A stretch of 64,000 bases of DNA. Source: Hallella bergensis DSM 17361 (GTDB taxonomy: Bacteria > Bacteroidota > Bacteroidia > Bacteroidales > Bacteroidaceae). A model generated the notes under the pieces. It saw only the letters and a list, made by a program, of their open reading frames with translations. It had not been told where the DNA came from and searched no databases. Position numbers and translations under genes: made by a program. Where the stretch lies: positions 68,258-132,257 of the forward strand of contig NZ_GG704784.1 of the NCBI RefSeq assembly GCF_000160535.1. Reading direction: 5' to 3'. Below are positions 25,062 through 33,758 of the stretch, piece after piece (position 1 is the stretch's first letter; each line of letters starts with the position of its first letter).

Positions 25062-25805
25062 TTACTCAAAATAAAACGTCACCGCCACCATCTTCGCCCG
25101 AGTCTTGTTCACAGACGTAGCATAAGGCAGCATGGTCTTATCCTTAATATGGTTAGGATGATCAGCATCGAAGGAGTTGGTGAGACCATACATGAACTTG
25201 AGTTCCGGCCGCAACTTGAAGAAAGGAAGGTAGAAGTCGCAGCCGATGCCGGCCTCTACAAAGATATCATATCGATTCAACCTGATATAGTCGTTCTGTG
25301 CTCCAGTGAGGTTGATCATCGGATTGAGGCCAAAGAAAACATAAGGACGGTGATTGTTGAGGCGTTGGGCGCCAAAGATAAGGTCTGTGGCACAACCAAT
25401 GTACACCGACTTTAAATTTTGCGCCCGAGTTATCAGCGTGTCCACGGCCTGTGGATTCATGTTGTGGAATGATATGTGGCGGCTGCCAAAATAGAGAGTG
25501 GGGGCAAGGCGAAACTGGAAACTGCGGTTCAGGCGCAGTTCTCCCAAGACCCCTACATGGAATCCCTGGTCCCAGCGATCCTGGTCGGCAGTAATGGAGT
25601 ATTCCTGCTGTGTCCCGTCATCATGAGTGATAACCTGCGGACCGACGTTGTTGAACTCAAGGTCTTGCACATGAGGACCAACCAGAATACCGAAGTGAAA
25701 GGGTCGTAGGTCGGTATACGGCCGGTTTTGCACCGTCCGTGCTTGAGCCAGCAACACTTGCGTGTAGGTCAGCAAAGCCATGATCACAGCAATCAATCTT
25801 TTCAT
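25062..25805 (-). CDS. PorT-like outer-membrane beta-barrel protein
   Basis: 247 residues with a signal peptide ending VLLAQ. After it, RPYTDLRPFHFGILVGPHVQDLEF is the N-terminal pattern of PorT/SprT, an outer-membrane barrel needed for type IX secretion, and the rest is a compact eight-strand-like barrel ending VAVTFYFE. Size (about 245) agrees with PorT. A general OMP_b-brl_2 porin cannot be excluded. The gliding-type protein at 39698 shows that the type IX secretion theme recurs in this genome. Confidence 0.7.
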   Translation of the reverse strand: MKRLIAVIMALLTYTQVLLAQARTVQNRPYTDLRPFHFGILVGPHVQDLEFNNVGPQVITHDDGTQQEYSITADQDRWDQGFHVGVLGELRLNRSFQFRLAPTLYFGSRHISFHNMNPQAVDTLITRAQNLKSVYIGCATDLIFGAQRLNNHRPYVFFGLNPMINLTGAQNDYIRLNRYDIFVEAGIGCDFYLPFFKLRPELKFMYGLTNSFDADHPNHIKDKTMLPYATSVNKTRAKMVAVTFYFE

Positions 25806-25953
25806 ATCCTTATAACGTATCTGTCGTGTTGATTATTGCTTCAAAATGCCACGTTGCATGTCTAAAGTTGATTAACCTCACGATTTTTGATGAGACAAAT
25901 TAAAAATCTTCAAAAAAACAATCATCATTTGTAGGTATATCAAATAAAGTTTT

Positions 25954-25961
25954 TATCTTTG
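25954..25961 (+). promoter_or_regulatory. Promoter of the ferredoxin gene
   Basis: -7 element TATCTTTG with a -33-like TTTG at 25928-25931, spacing 22 bases. Confidence 0.7.
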
Positions 25962-26042
25962 CATCGTACAAGGAAGGAGACGCGTTCCCCTGAAGACAAA
26001 CCGTACACAAGAACATTATAAACAATAAAAAGAACAATTATT

Positions 26043-26213
26043 ATGGCTTACGTAATTAATGAAGACTGCGTTGCATGCGGAACATGCATTGACGAATGCC
26101 CGGTATCAGCAATCTCTGAGGGTGACATCTATTCTATTGATCCTGACGAGTGCACAGAGTGCGGTTCTTGCGCTGCTGTATGCCCGCAGGAAGCCATCAG
26201 CTTGCCGGAGTAA
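26043..26213 (+). CDS. 2[4Fe-4S] ferredoxin
   Basis: 56 residues beginning MAYVINEDCVACGTCIDECP and carrying two CxxCxxCxxxCP cluster motifs (the second is CTECGSCAAVCP). This is a clostridial-type bacterial ferredoxin with two 4Fe-4S clusters, a soluble low-potential electron carrier for enzymes such as pyruvate:ferredoxin oxidoreductase. It has its own promoter (25954) and an 80-base leader. A strong terminator follows at 26275. Codon use is highly regular, as expected of an abundant protein. Confidence 0.95.
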   Translation: MAYVINEDCVACGTCIDECPVSAISEGDIYSIDPDECTECGSCAAVCPQEAISLPE

Positions 26214-26274
26214 GTTGATTATCCATCACCGCTGTTCCCCATGGAATGAGAGTGTGGATTTATCGGGAAAAACA

Positions 26275-26310
26275 AAGCCTCACTGTTCGCTTGATGTGAC
26301 AGTGAGGCTT
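26275..26310. terminator. Bidirectional terminator between ferredoxin and fmt
   Basis: Stem AAGCCTCACTGT (26275-26286) pairs with ACAGTGAGGCTT (26299-26310); flanking A and T runs on both sides. Confidence 0.85.
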
Positions 26311-26337
26311 ATTTTTGGACTTATTCAGTTTGTGCGG

Positions 26338-27318
26338 CTACTCCACCGTAGCAAGATCGATGTTCTTGTTCCCATTGAGGAAGTCGCGTGCGGGCATGCG
26401 TTTCTTACCCGATAGTTGGAGTTCGGTTATCTCTAACCATTCATCCTGACATGCTATATAGAGTTGAAATCTGTCGACAAAGATGTTGCCAGGTGTTGCA
26501 CCATGGCATGACTTCCCTGTTTTACTTGCCTTGTAAACCTTAAGCATTGCCGGTTGGTTGTCGGTTGGCTGCAACATAGTCCAAGCAGCAGGATATGGTG
26601 ACAATCCGCGAATGAAATCGAAGACCGATTTTGCGGGGCGATTCCAGTCTATCCGACAGGTCTCCTTGAAAATCTTGGGGGCCGGATGGAGCGTCGCATG
26701 TTGGTTTTCCCACTCCGCTTGGTCGGTGGAGGGCACGTTGCCCTCATGCTCTATAACAAGGTTTATGGTTTCACAGGCTGCTTCAGCTCCCAGCTCCATC
26801 AATCCGTTGTAAACGTATTCAGCATCCGCATCGTCGGGAATTGGAAAGTGTTTCTGAAGAATAATGCGGCCGGTGTCGATGTCTTTGTCCAGAAAGAAGG
26901 TAGTGACACCGGTTTCGGTCTCACCGTTCATGATAGCCCAGTTGATGGGAGCCGCACCGCGATACTGAGGCAAGAGAGCTGCGTGAACATTGAAAGTACC
27001 AAAACGTGGCATGCCCCACACAACCTCGGGCAGCATCCGGAAAGCCACGACAACCTGCAAATCGGCCTGGTAAGCAGACAGTTCCTGTACGAAATCGGGG
27101 TCTTTCATCTTGGCGGGCTGTAACACGGGGATGCCATGCTCCAACGCAAAGGTCTTCACGGCAGGAGGTTGCAGTCTGTTCTGGTGACGTCCGACGGGCT
27201 TGTCGGGCTGTGTCACCACGGCCACCACATGATATTCCTCCCTGATGAGCTTACTCAATGTTGCTACGGCAAACTCCGGGGTTCCCATGAACACAATTCT
27301 TAAATCTTTCTTCTCCAT
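26338..27318 (-). CDS. fmt: Methionyl-tRNA formyltransferase
   Basis: 326 residues. LRIVFMGTPEFAVATL at the N-terminus, the formyl-folate site motif NVHAALLPQYRGAAPINWAI and downstream TGVTTFFLDKDIDTG define Fmt. The C-terminal OB-type domain ends at TELQLSGKKRMPARDFLNG. The enzyme formylates initiator Met-tRNA using 10-formyltetrahydrofolate. Full length and convergent with ferredoxin. It has its own -7 element at 27396-27403. Confidence 0.96.
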   Translation of the reverse strand: MEKKDLRIVFMGTPEFAVATLSKLIREEYHVVAVVTQPDKPVGRHQNRLQPPAVKTFALEHGIPVLQPAKMKDPDFVQELSAYQADLQVVVAFRMLPEVVWGMPRFGTFNVHAALLPQYRGAAPINWAIMNGETETGVTTFFLDKDIDTGRIILQKHFPIPDDADAEYVYNGLMELGAEAACETINLVIEHEGNVPSTDQAEWENQHATLHPAPKIFKETCRIDWNRPAKSVFDFIRGLSPYPAAWTMLQPTDNQPAMLKVYKASKTGKSCHGATPGNIFVDRFQLYIACQDEWLEITELQLSGKKRMPARDFLNGNKNIDLATVE

Positions 27319-27395
27319 CTGTTATCTCTTATTTTACTGAACTGTCGCACGCGCGACATCAATCCATAATATTGTAAACGATCCAACCGTATCGG

Positions 27396-27403
27396 CAAAG
27401 TTA
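27396..27403 (-). promoter_or_regulatory. -7 promoter element of fmt
   Basis: TAACTTTG on the minus strand, about 78 bases upstream of the start codon. The rest of the 27319-27643 gap shows only a weak TAACTTTA at 27552-27559 for the divergent urea-transporter gene. Confidence 0.6.
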
Positions 27404-27643
27404 CACAATTTGCAACCTTTCTCCAAACATTACTGCCCATTGTAACACATATTCTCACCACTCCCCTACCAAGCCTTCTGCCCACAAGAAACTCGTCCGC
27501 TTATTCTATGTATAAAACTTCGGGATATCTTCTAAACGTTCGTTGTTTTTTTGTAACTTTAGCGCTCAAACGAAGAAGATCGTGGCGAAACCCATGACGT
27601 TCAGATGCGATTGCATCGGACATTCAAACCGAATACAACAGAA

Positions 27644-28537
27644 ATGAATACAGGTGAAATCATAAGAGCCATGTTCCGCGGCGTGGGACAAGTGATGTTT
27701 CAAAACAATGCACTTTCGGGATTGCTGATGCTTATAGGCATCGGCTGCAACTCGCTGCCCATGTTCTTGTTTGCCTTGATGGGCACAGCGATTGGCACGC
27801 TGACGGCGATTGTGCTGAGATATGATTCGGAGCATATCAAAGACGGACTCTATGGCTTTAACAGTACGTTAGTAGGCATAGCTGTTCCCTGCTTCATGCC
27901 CATCAATATCTGGTCGGTTTTGCTCATGGTTGTCGCCTCGGTTGCGGCCACATTGGTTGCTCGCGGCTTTGAGAAACAGAAGCTTCTTCCCACGCTCACG
28001 GCTCCGTTTGTCATGATGACTTGGGTGATGTTGCTTGTGAGTCATTTCCTGCCCGAACTTCAGCAACCGGCCACTGCTGTGGTTACAGAGGCGGAGTCGT
28101 TCTCTTTGCTTCAGGCAATCTCCCTGAGTTTCGGACAGATTATGTTGCAGGGAAACAGTTGGCTGACGGGCTTTTTCTTTTTCCTGGCCATTCTGGTTCA
28201 CTCCCGCAAGATGGCCATGGAAGCACTGCTGGCCGGTGTTCTGACTCTGACGGTCGTATGGATTCCATTTGTCAGCACCCGCTCGGTAAACGACGGGCTG
28301 TATGGTTATAACGCTATACTGACAGTTCTGGCTGTGGCGAATATCCTGAATATAACTTCCTATAGATACACCAAGGCTTTGGTTGCCTTGGTGCTGTCGG
28401 TGGTGTTAGAATCTGTTGGCATGCAATTGGGCATGGTCACGCTCACCGCACCGTTTGTGCTGTCCGTATGGCTAATGGTCTTGTACAATACTTTCACAGA
28501 TTGTAAAAGCAAAGCCAAAGCCGGCCGTGCGATGTAA
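27644..28537 (+). CDS. Urea transporter
   Basis: 297 residues from ATG 27644 (MNTGEIIRAMFRG). The internal duplication of UT-family channels is visible: FRGVGQVMFQNNALSGLLMLIGIGCNS in the first half and SFGQIMLQGNSWLTGFFFFLAILVHS in the second, with DGLYGFNSTLVGIA and DGLYGYNAILTVLA as paired selectivity-region motifs. About ten hydrophobic segments. Urea import could supply nitrogen or feed a urease; no urease genes lie in the window. Confidence 0.88.
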   Translation: MNTGEIIRAMFRGVGQVMFQNNALSGLLMLIGIGCNSLPMFLFALMGTAIGTLTAIVLRYDSEHIKDGLYGFNSTLVGIAVPCFMPINIWSVLLMVVASVAATLVARGFEKQKLLPTLTAPFVMMTWVMLLVSHFLPELQQPATAVVTEAESFSLLQAISLSFGQIMLQGNSWLTGFFFFLAILVHSRKMAMEALLAGVLTLTVVWIPFVSTRSVNDGLYGYNAILTVLAVANILNITSYRYTKALVALVLSVVLESVGMQLGMVTLTAPFVLSVWLMVLYNTFTDCKSKAKAGRAM

Positions 28538-28545
28538 TACCAACC

Positions 28546-28977
28546 TCAGAACTGCCACCAGCGCTTTTTCCGGGGCCGTTCGCTGGGCGAAGTGTGCCCC
28601 ATGCCTTCTCTAATGATTTGAGCGTAGGTTTTGTGTTGGGATATGATTTGATAGATCTGACCCCAGTCAGGCAGTCCACCGATGCCGCGGTCGTCGATGA
28701 AATAGTCTGCCTTGAGTTTACGGCTGAAGTGGTTGTTGTTCTCGGCCACCTCCTCCGGATAGTCGCGGTTGACCGCCCAAAAGTCCACGCCACGCTCATG
28801 GCACCAGTCCAAGGCCTCTTTGAGCAGGTCTCCCTCGCGCACCGTCCATAGAATAAGGCGATGCCGATCCTTGATAAGCATGCGAAGAGTTTCCGTTGCA
28901 AACGGAAGCTCTTCGCCTATTTCCGGATAACGGTGTTCGACAACAGTACCATCGAAGTCTACTGCAATTGTTGCCAT
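28546..28977 (-). CDS. BT0820-type HAD-like phosphatase
   Basis: 143 residues. It starts MATIAVDFDGTVVEHRYP, the HAD motif I with nucleophile D8 and D10, followed by RLILWTVREG (motif II, Thr) and KADYFIDDRGIGGL as motif IV. The protein has a minimal cap. This short family is widespread in Bacteroidota; the substrate is unknown. It begins 10 bases after the tyrosine-kinase stop, so it is probably the last gene of the rfbA-wzc transcript, though its link to polysaccharide export is only positional. Confidence 0.8.
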   Translation of the reverse strand: MATIAVDFDGTVVEHRYPEIGEELPFATETLRMLIKDRHRLILWTVREGDLLKEALDWCHERGVDFWAVNRDYPEEVAENNNHFSRKLKADYFIDDRGIGGLPDWGQIYQIISQHKTYAQIIREGMGHTSPSERPRKKRWWQF

Positions 28978-28987
28978 TATCTATTGG

Positions 28988-31531
28988 TTATTTTTTTATG
29001 GAATCGTCGTTTTTGTCACCATAGTGGCTGTTGCTGTAATTGCCGTAACCACCATAAGACCCATAACTACCGTAGCTTCCATAGCTGCCGTACGAACCGT
29101 TTTTGCCATAACGGGCATACCGTCCGTACTTGCCGTATCTGCCATACCCATAGTAGTATCCGTATTTCTTCTTCGACATATCGATGCCGTTGATGACGAT
29201 ACTCATCTTGGGTAATTTGTTGGACGCGGCCAGGCCGTTGATCATTTCGAAACTTTCCTTGGGCGTATAATCTGCCCGACACATATAGACTGTAGCGTCG
29301 CACACACTACCCACGCGGAGCGTATCGGTAACCAGACCCACCGGAGCTGTGTCGACGATGATGTAGTCGTAGTTTCGGCGCAGTTCTGCAAAGATATCAT
29401 CCAAGCTCTGCCGCGCCACGAGCTCTGCCGGGTTTGGAGGAATGGGGCCGGCCAAGAGGAGGTCGAGGTTGTTGTTGATGCCCGAAGGTATGATCTGACT
29501 CTGTATCATGGGCCAGGTCGGTTTGTCCTTGACCAAGAGGTTGGTAATGCCATGGTTCTTATCGGTCAGCTCAAACAGCTCGGCCAAACGCGGCTTGCGT
29601 ATGTCCAGACCCACGATGATCACCTTCTTGCCCAGCAGGGCAAACGACACCGCCAAGTTGGATGCTACGAATGTCTTGCCCTCGCCTGAGGTGGTGGAGG
29701 TGAACATAATCACCTTTTCGTCTTCTCTCAGCAGGAACTGGACGTTGGTGCGCAGCGAGCGGAAGATCTCCTCCATCATGTTGTTTCTGTTCTCGTGCAC
29801 CACGATATCGGCCTTGGTCTTGGCCGTCTCGGATGCCACCGCCACATCTGCGATAATAGGCAACTTCGTGAGGCGCACCACATCGTTATGCCCCTCGATT
29901 TTGTAGTGGAAGAAATGGATGAGGAACAAGATCAGTGCGGGGAGAGCAAGGGCAATCAACAGGGCGACCAGAAGCACGACAGACTTCTTGGGCGTAACCT
30001 GCCCGCCCTTGGTCGGATTGTCGATCAGTTTTCCCTTATCGGCCGTGGCAGCAAGCGAGATAGAGTTCTCCTCACGCTTCTGCAGCAACATCAGATAAAG
30101 TCCCGACTTCACTTCCTGCTGCCGTCCAATCTGGGTCAGCATACGTTCCTGCTCCGGCGACTGCCCTACCTGTCCCTGATACTTGTAGACCTGCGACTGT
30201 ACGGAGTTGCGCTGGATGCTCATGTTGCGGCGGCTCTGGTTCAGCGAGCGGCGGATGGCTCCTCGCATTTCGTCAAGTTGTGTGGTCAGCGGAGTGACGG
30301 ATGGTGATGACTCACTGGCGCTCTGAAGCAGCAGGTTACGCTTTTGCACAATGGAGTTGTAGTTGTTGATGAGCGACACGGAAGACGGATCCGAAAGTCC
30401 CACGTTGGAAGGGATGGGTTGATATTTGTTGGCGGGGTTGTCCATGTAGTCCCTCATCTCATCTACCAGCGCCACCTGCGTGTTGGCTTCGGCCAACTTC
30501 TGTGCGTAGGCATCGGCATTTCCGGCCGCTTGGGCGGCACTCATGTCGAGCTGAACCAATCGGTTTTTCTTCTTGTATGCCTCCAGCTGACCCTCAGTAC
30601 TACCCAGCTCGGCATTAATTTTCTCGAGCCTTCCGTTGATAAATTCCTCGGTGCGCACGGCTATCTCGTTCTTGTCTTCGTTGGCCTGGCGGTTATAGCT
30701 TATGGCCAACTGTTGCAGATAGTCCACGGCCCGCTGCGAGTTCTCGTCGTTCAGCACCAACTGTACAATCGAGGTGTTCTTGCTCAACTGGTTCACGCCG
30801 AGCGCACCTGCATATTTGTATGCGGTCTGGCGGGGCGACTGGATCTTCACTTCGATCTCAACGCCGTCATACATCGGTGCCATACCGTTCTGATTGAACG
30901 TCAGAATACCCGCCCGGGTACCGATGGTGGCAGGCAGTTGTGTAAAGGTTTTGTCGATGGCAAATGGTCCGTCGGCATAGTTTTCGCCGATTGGCACATA
31001 ATAGGTTCCCGTGATGTGGTATTTGTTGCCTTCGCGTTGAACGCTCAGCTCTATGGGGGCGGTGAGTTTCTCGAGGTGCGCCGGATCCAGGTCTACAGTG
31101 ATGGGCTGGGTCTTGTAAATCAGCCTACTCTTCACCCTACCTACTAAATAATAGTTGACATAGAGCTTCAGGTCGCGCACGGTCTGCTCGGCCAGCGAGC
31201 GCGAAGACAGAATTTCCATTTCGTTGTCTATTCCGTCGGAATTGGAAATCATGCCCAGCGTCGACGAGCTGAGCATGCTACGACGCCGGCCGTTCTGGTC
31301 GCCGTCCTTGATGAGAAGCTTGGCCGAAGCCTGATAAACAGGAGTTTTGTAGCGGAGATATATGGCTGCACTGCCCAAACAGATAATCAGTGAAAGCAGA
31401 AACCATTTCCAATTCAGCACAAGTGTGGTGTAAATGGTAGCGAAGTCAAACGACGTACTCTCTTTTTCCTGAGCTGCCGCTAAATCTACCTCCTTGTTTT
31501 TGTTTTCTTCCATTGTTGTTGTTTTATGCAT
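28988..31531 (-). CDS. Wzc-type polysaccharide copolymerase and tyrosine autokinase
   Basis: 847 residues from an ATG overlapping the rfbA stop (TAATG); an in-frame ATG at 31513 is an alternative. Wzz domain with N-terminal membrane span (WKWFLLSLIICLGSAAIYLRY), periplasmic coiled coils, the second span (VVLLVALLIALALPALILFLIHF) and a cytoplasmic BY-kinase with Walker A TSTTSGEGKT, A' GLDIRKPRLAELF and B DYIIVDTAPVG. The C-terminal tail is a tyrosine/glycine cluster of YGSYGSYGSYG type, the autophosphorylation site that controls capsule or exopolysaccharide chain length. Confidence 0.93.
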   Translation of the reverse strand: MHKTTTMEENKNKEVDLAAAQEKESTSFDFATIYTTLVLNWKWFLLSLIICLGSAAIYLRYKTPVYQASAKLLIKDGDQNGRRRSMLSSSTLGMISNSDGIDNEMEILSSRSLAEQTVRDLKLYVNYYLVGRVKSRLIYKTQPITVDLDPAHLEKLTAPIELSVQREGNKYHITGTYYVPIGENYADGPFAIDKTFTQLPATIGTRAGILTFNQNGMAPMYDGVEIEVKIQSPRQTAYKYAGALGVNQLSKNTSIVQLVLNDENSQRAVDYLQQLAISYNRQANEDKNEIAVRTEEFINGRLEKINAELGSTEGQLEAYKKKNRLVQLDMSAAQAAGNADAYAQKLAEANTQVALVDEMRDYMDNPANKYQPIPSNVGLSDPSSVSLINNYNSIVQKRNLLLQSASESSPSVTPLTTQLDEMRGAIRRSLNQSRRNMSIQRNSVQSQVYKYQGQVGQSPEQERMLTQIGRQQEVKSGLYLMLLQKREENSISLAATADKGKLIDNPTKGGQVTPKKSVVLLVALLIALALPALILFLIHFFHYKIEGHNDVVRLTKLPIIADVAVASETAKTKADIVVHENRNNMMEEIFRSLRTNVQFLLREDEKVIMFTSTTSGEGKTFVASNLAVSFALLGKKVIIVGLDIRKPRLAELFELTDKNHGITNLLVKDKPTWPMIQSQIIPSGINNNLDLLLAGPIPPNPAELVARQSLDDIFAELRRNYDYIIVDTAPVGLVTDTLRVGSVCDATVYMCRADYTPKESFEMINGLAASNKLPKMSIVINGIDMSKKKYGYYYGYGRYGKYGRYARYGKNGSYGSYGSYGSYGSYGGYGNYSNSHYGDKNDDSIKK

Positions 31532-32424
31532 TATTGTTGTCGCTTCGATTCCTCCTCGGCCAATTGCAGGAGATATTTGCCATATTCGTTCTTGGCCATG
31601 GGGGTTGCATCCTCAATCAGTTGGGCGCGGTCTATCCACCCCTGCTTGAATGCAATCTCCTCCAGACATGCAATTTTCAGTCCCTGCCGCTTCTCGATAA
31701 CTTCGATAAAAGTGCTGGCCTCCGACAGACTGTCGTGTGTGCCGGTGTCGAGCCAGGCAAAACCGCGGGGCAGGGTCTGCACCTTCAGCGCTTCGCGAGC
31801 CAGATATTCCTGATTCACAGTGGTAATCTCGAGTTCCCCGCGGGCACTGGGCTTGATGTTCTTGGCAATCTCCACCACGCTGTTGGGATAAAAATACAGC
31901 CCCACAACGGCATAGTTGCTTTTGGGATGAGCTGGTTTCTCCTCGATACTGAGGCAGTTGCCGTCCTTGTCAAACTCTGCCACGCCGTATCTTTCGGGGT
32001 CGTTCACATAATATCCGAACACGGTGGCCTGGTCTTCGTACACGGCTGTGTTCACACTTTCGAGCAGGAAGCGGCTGAATCCGGCTCCGTGGAAAATGTT
32101 ATCGCCGAGCACCAGGCAGACACTGTCGTCGCCAATAAACTCCTCTCCGATGATGAAGGCCTGGGCCAAACCGTCGGGACTCGGTTGCTCCGCATATTCA
32201 AAGCGTACACCAAACTCGTGCCCGTCGCCCAGCAATCGCTTGAAGCCGAGCAGATCGTGCGGGGTGGAAATGATGAGAATGTCGCGGATGCCAGCCAGCA
32301 TCAACACAGACACGGGGTAGTAGATCATCGGTTTGTCAAAAATGGGAATCAGCTGCTTGCTGATGCCTTTCGTGATGGGATAGAGCCGCGTTCCCGATCC
32401 ACCTGCCAATACGATTCCTTTCAT
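31531..32424 (-). CDS. rfbA: Glucose-1-phosphate thymidylyltransferase
   Basis: 297 residues from the ATG at 32424 ([20 protein letters not shown]); a longer frame from 32541 starts upstream of the transcription start and is rejected. The nucleotide-binding GGSGTRLYP, the FDKPMIYYP sugar-phosphate segment, [10 protein letters not shown] and [10 protein letters not shown] are classic RmlA/RfbA. It makes dTDP-glucose, the first step toward dTDP-rhamnose and other dTDP sugars for surface polysaccharide. Its stop codon overlaps the Wzc start, so sugar supply and polymer export are coupled. Confidence 0.95.
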   Translation of the reverse strand: MKGIVLAGGSGTRLYPITKGISKQLIPIFDKPMIYYPVSVLMLAGIRDILIISTPHDLLGFKRLLGDGHEFGVRFEYAEQPSPDGLAQAFIIGEEFIGDDSVCLVLGDNIFHGAGFSRFLLESVNTAVYEDQATVFGYYVNDPERYGVAEFDKDGNCLSIEEKPAHPKSNYAVVGLYFYPNSVVEIAKNIKPSARGELEITTVNQEYLAREALKVQTLPRGFAWLDTGTHDSLSEASTFIEVIEKRQGLKIACLEEIAFKQGWIDRAQLIEDATPMAKNEYGKYLLQLAEEESKRQQ

Positions 32425-32538
32425 TTTCTTTGTTTTATGATTCATGTGAATAAGCCCGCATGCCCGCATGCTGACAAGAGGCGCCATCGGCACGCTCCTT
32501 TCTATAGGCTTAAAACGGATGTTGTCGCGTTTACCGCA

Positions 32539-32546
32539 CAAAGTTA
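32539..32546 (-). promoter_or_regulatory. -7 promoter element of the rfbA-wzc unit
   Basis: TAACTTTG on the minus strand, 114 bases upstream of the ATG at 32424. Confidence 0.65.
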
Positions 32547-32730
32547 AACATTTAAATTAACATAATAGGTATTTGACGGCAGAAAATCTCATTTTTATTG
32601 TGCTTTTCAGCTCATCTTGGTGTTGTTACCCAGTTTTAGTCCCAGGCTTGACTATTCTCCGGAATGATCGGATGGTATGCATGGCATGACGTTGTGAGGA
32701 TAGAAAATTGAATATTTGGCATTTCAAATT

Positions 32731-33101
32731 TAGTAAAATATAATTACCGTTTTTGGAGCATAATTTTCGAGTCATCCAGAGAGAAAAGCGCCATCTTTTT
32801 TCGACAAAACCGAGACTTGCAGAACCCAAAAACGTAAGTCGGGTGCGATGAGAGCCTTCTCATCGTGCGGTTAGGCTTTCGTGGCAGTGCGAAAGAACCG
32901 CTATCGCGCGGAGATTGAGGCCTTTCCGTCATGTCATTCGATATTCAATCGCGGGCGAAAAAACAGGAGAAAAAGGGCTGTTATTTTGAAATCGCTGACT
33001 GTCAGGCGTTTGCAAACCGGCTTATTTTTCGCGTATTTCGGGCGAAAGTCAACTCTTTTTCAAATCGGCGAAATTGAGGAGGGGTTTTGTCAATATAATT
33101 A
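32731..33101 (+). repeat. Copy 4 of the dispersed 22-bp-array intergenic element
   Basis: A head (TAGTAAAATATAATTACCG, then CCAGAGAGAAAAGCGCCATC near 32776-32795) precedes five contiguous 22-bp units at 32844-32865, 32866-32887, 32888-32909, 32910-32931 and 32932-32953. The last is the divergent TGTCATTCGATATTCAATCG type. The tail carries GCTGACTGTCAGGCG, CGCGTATTTCGGGCGAAAG and GGGGTTTTGTCAATATAATT, ending near 33101. The tail overlaps the 3' end of the small minus-strand reading frame at 33002-33403. Confidence 0.8.
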
Positions 33102-33403
33102 GTCATTCCGGATGTCGCAAAACCGGAGTGCTGGATAAGCGTGGATGGGTCTGCATACAGCCCAAGATGTGCGAATAGATCGCCTCGGTCCGGAAGCGGA
33201 CGCATGCCTTGTTGTTCCTTGTGCGGTACGTGAGTTATGACTCTGAAAATCAACAAGCAACCCTGCTGTTTTGCCAAGGGAGGCGTCTCCATGAAACAGG
33301 GTTTGAGCCCCCTACCCCTTCCCAGCTGCGCCCACGCAGGCATGGCAAGCAAAATCAGCACAAAAACAGTGCACGCTGACCAAAAGGCTTTCGAACGTTC
33401 CAT
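33002..33403 (-). CDS. Small secreted protein of unknown function, 3' end fused to repeat copy 4
   Basis: 133 codons. The N-terminus is a convincing signal peptide (WSACTVFVLILLAMPAWAQ), and the gene has both a -7 element (33439-33446) and a strong ribosome site (AAGGAGGG at 33408-33415), rare in this genome. After about residue 100 the frame enters the tail of repeat copy 4, so the C-terminus is repeat-derived. No family is recognised. It may be a truncated gene whose 3' part was replaced by the repeat, or a real short secreted peptide. Confidence 0.45.
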   Translation of the reverse strand: MERSKAFWSACTVFVLILLAMPAWAQLGRGRGLKPCFMETPPLAKQQGCLLIFRVITHVPHKEQQGMRPLPDRGDLFAHLGLYADPSTLIQHSGFATSGMTNYIDKTPPQFRRFEKELTFARNTRKISRFANA

Positions 33404-33407
33404 ATCT

Positions 33408-33446
33408 CCCTCCTTGAAATAAATAGTCTCTTACCCCACAAATATA
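33408..33446 (-). promoter_or_regulatory. Promoter and unusually strong ribosome-binding site of the small secreted protein
   Basis: On the minus strand, TATATTTG (33439-33446) is followed by AAGGAGGG (33408-33415) five bases before the ATG. Most genes here have no such purine site. Confidence 0.6.
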
Positions 33447-33723
33447 GGCAATTTATGGAAACATTCGGCTCAAAAAAAGAATAATTTTCAACAAATCAGT
33501 CGAGGCCTAACAGACTGTGAATCTTGAAAATGAAGAATCTGCGGTGTTGTTTTTAAACCTTCCGACGGCGCCCAACTATCGGCAGGAGCCTGCGCACGGG
33601 CTTTGTCAAATGTTCGTTGGTCCTGACCCTTGGCGCCCGGACTTCTCTATCAAGGGCAGGATAGGACTGGGCCTTTGTCCGTAAATATGTGTGTATATAT
33701 TTGGTGAGTATAGCGTCTTTGAC

Positions 33724-33731
33724 TAATTTTG
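33724..33731 (+). promoter_or_regulatory. -7 promoter element of the histidine phosphatase operon
   Basis: TAATTTTG; it overlaps the in-frame start at 33729 and so supports the start at 33759. Confidence 0.65.
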
Positions 33732-33758
33732 CAGTCAATAGAACACGATAACGGAATC

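Noticed and set aside
29024..29215. Val/Ile-rich frame opposite the Wzc tail
   Set aside because: It is the antisense of the Tyr/Gly-rich tail codons, not a separate gene.
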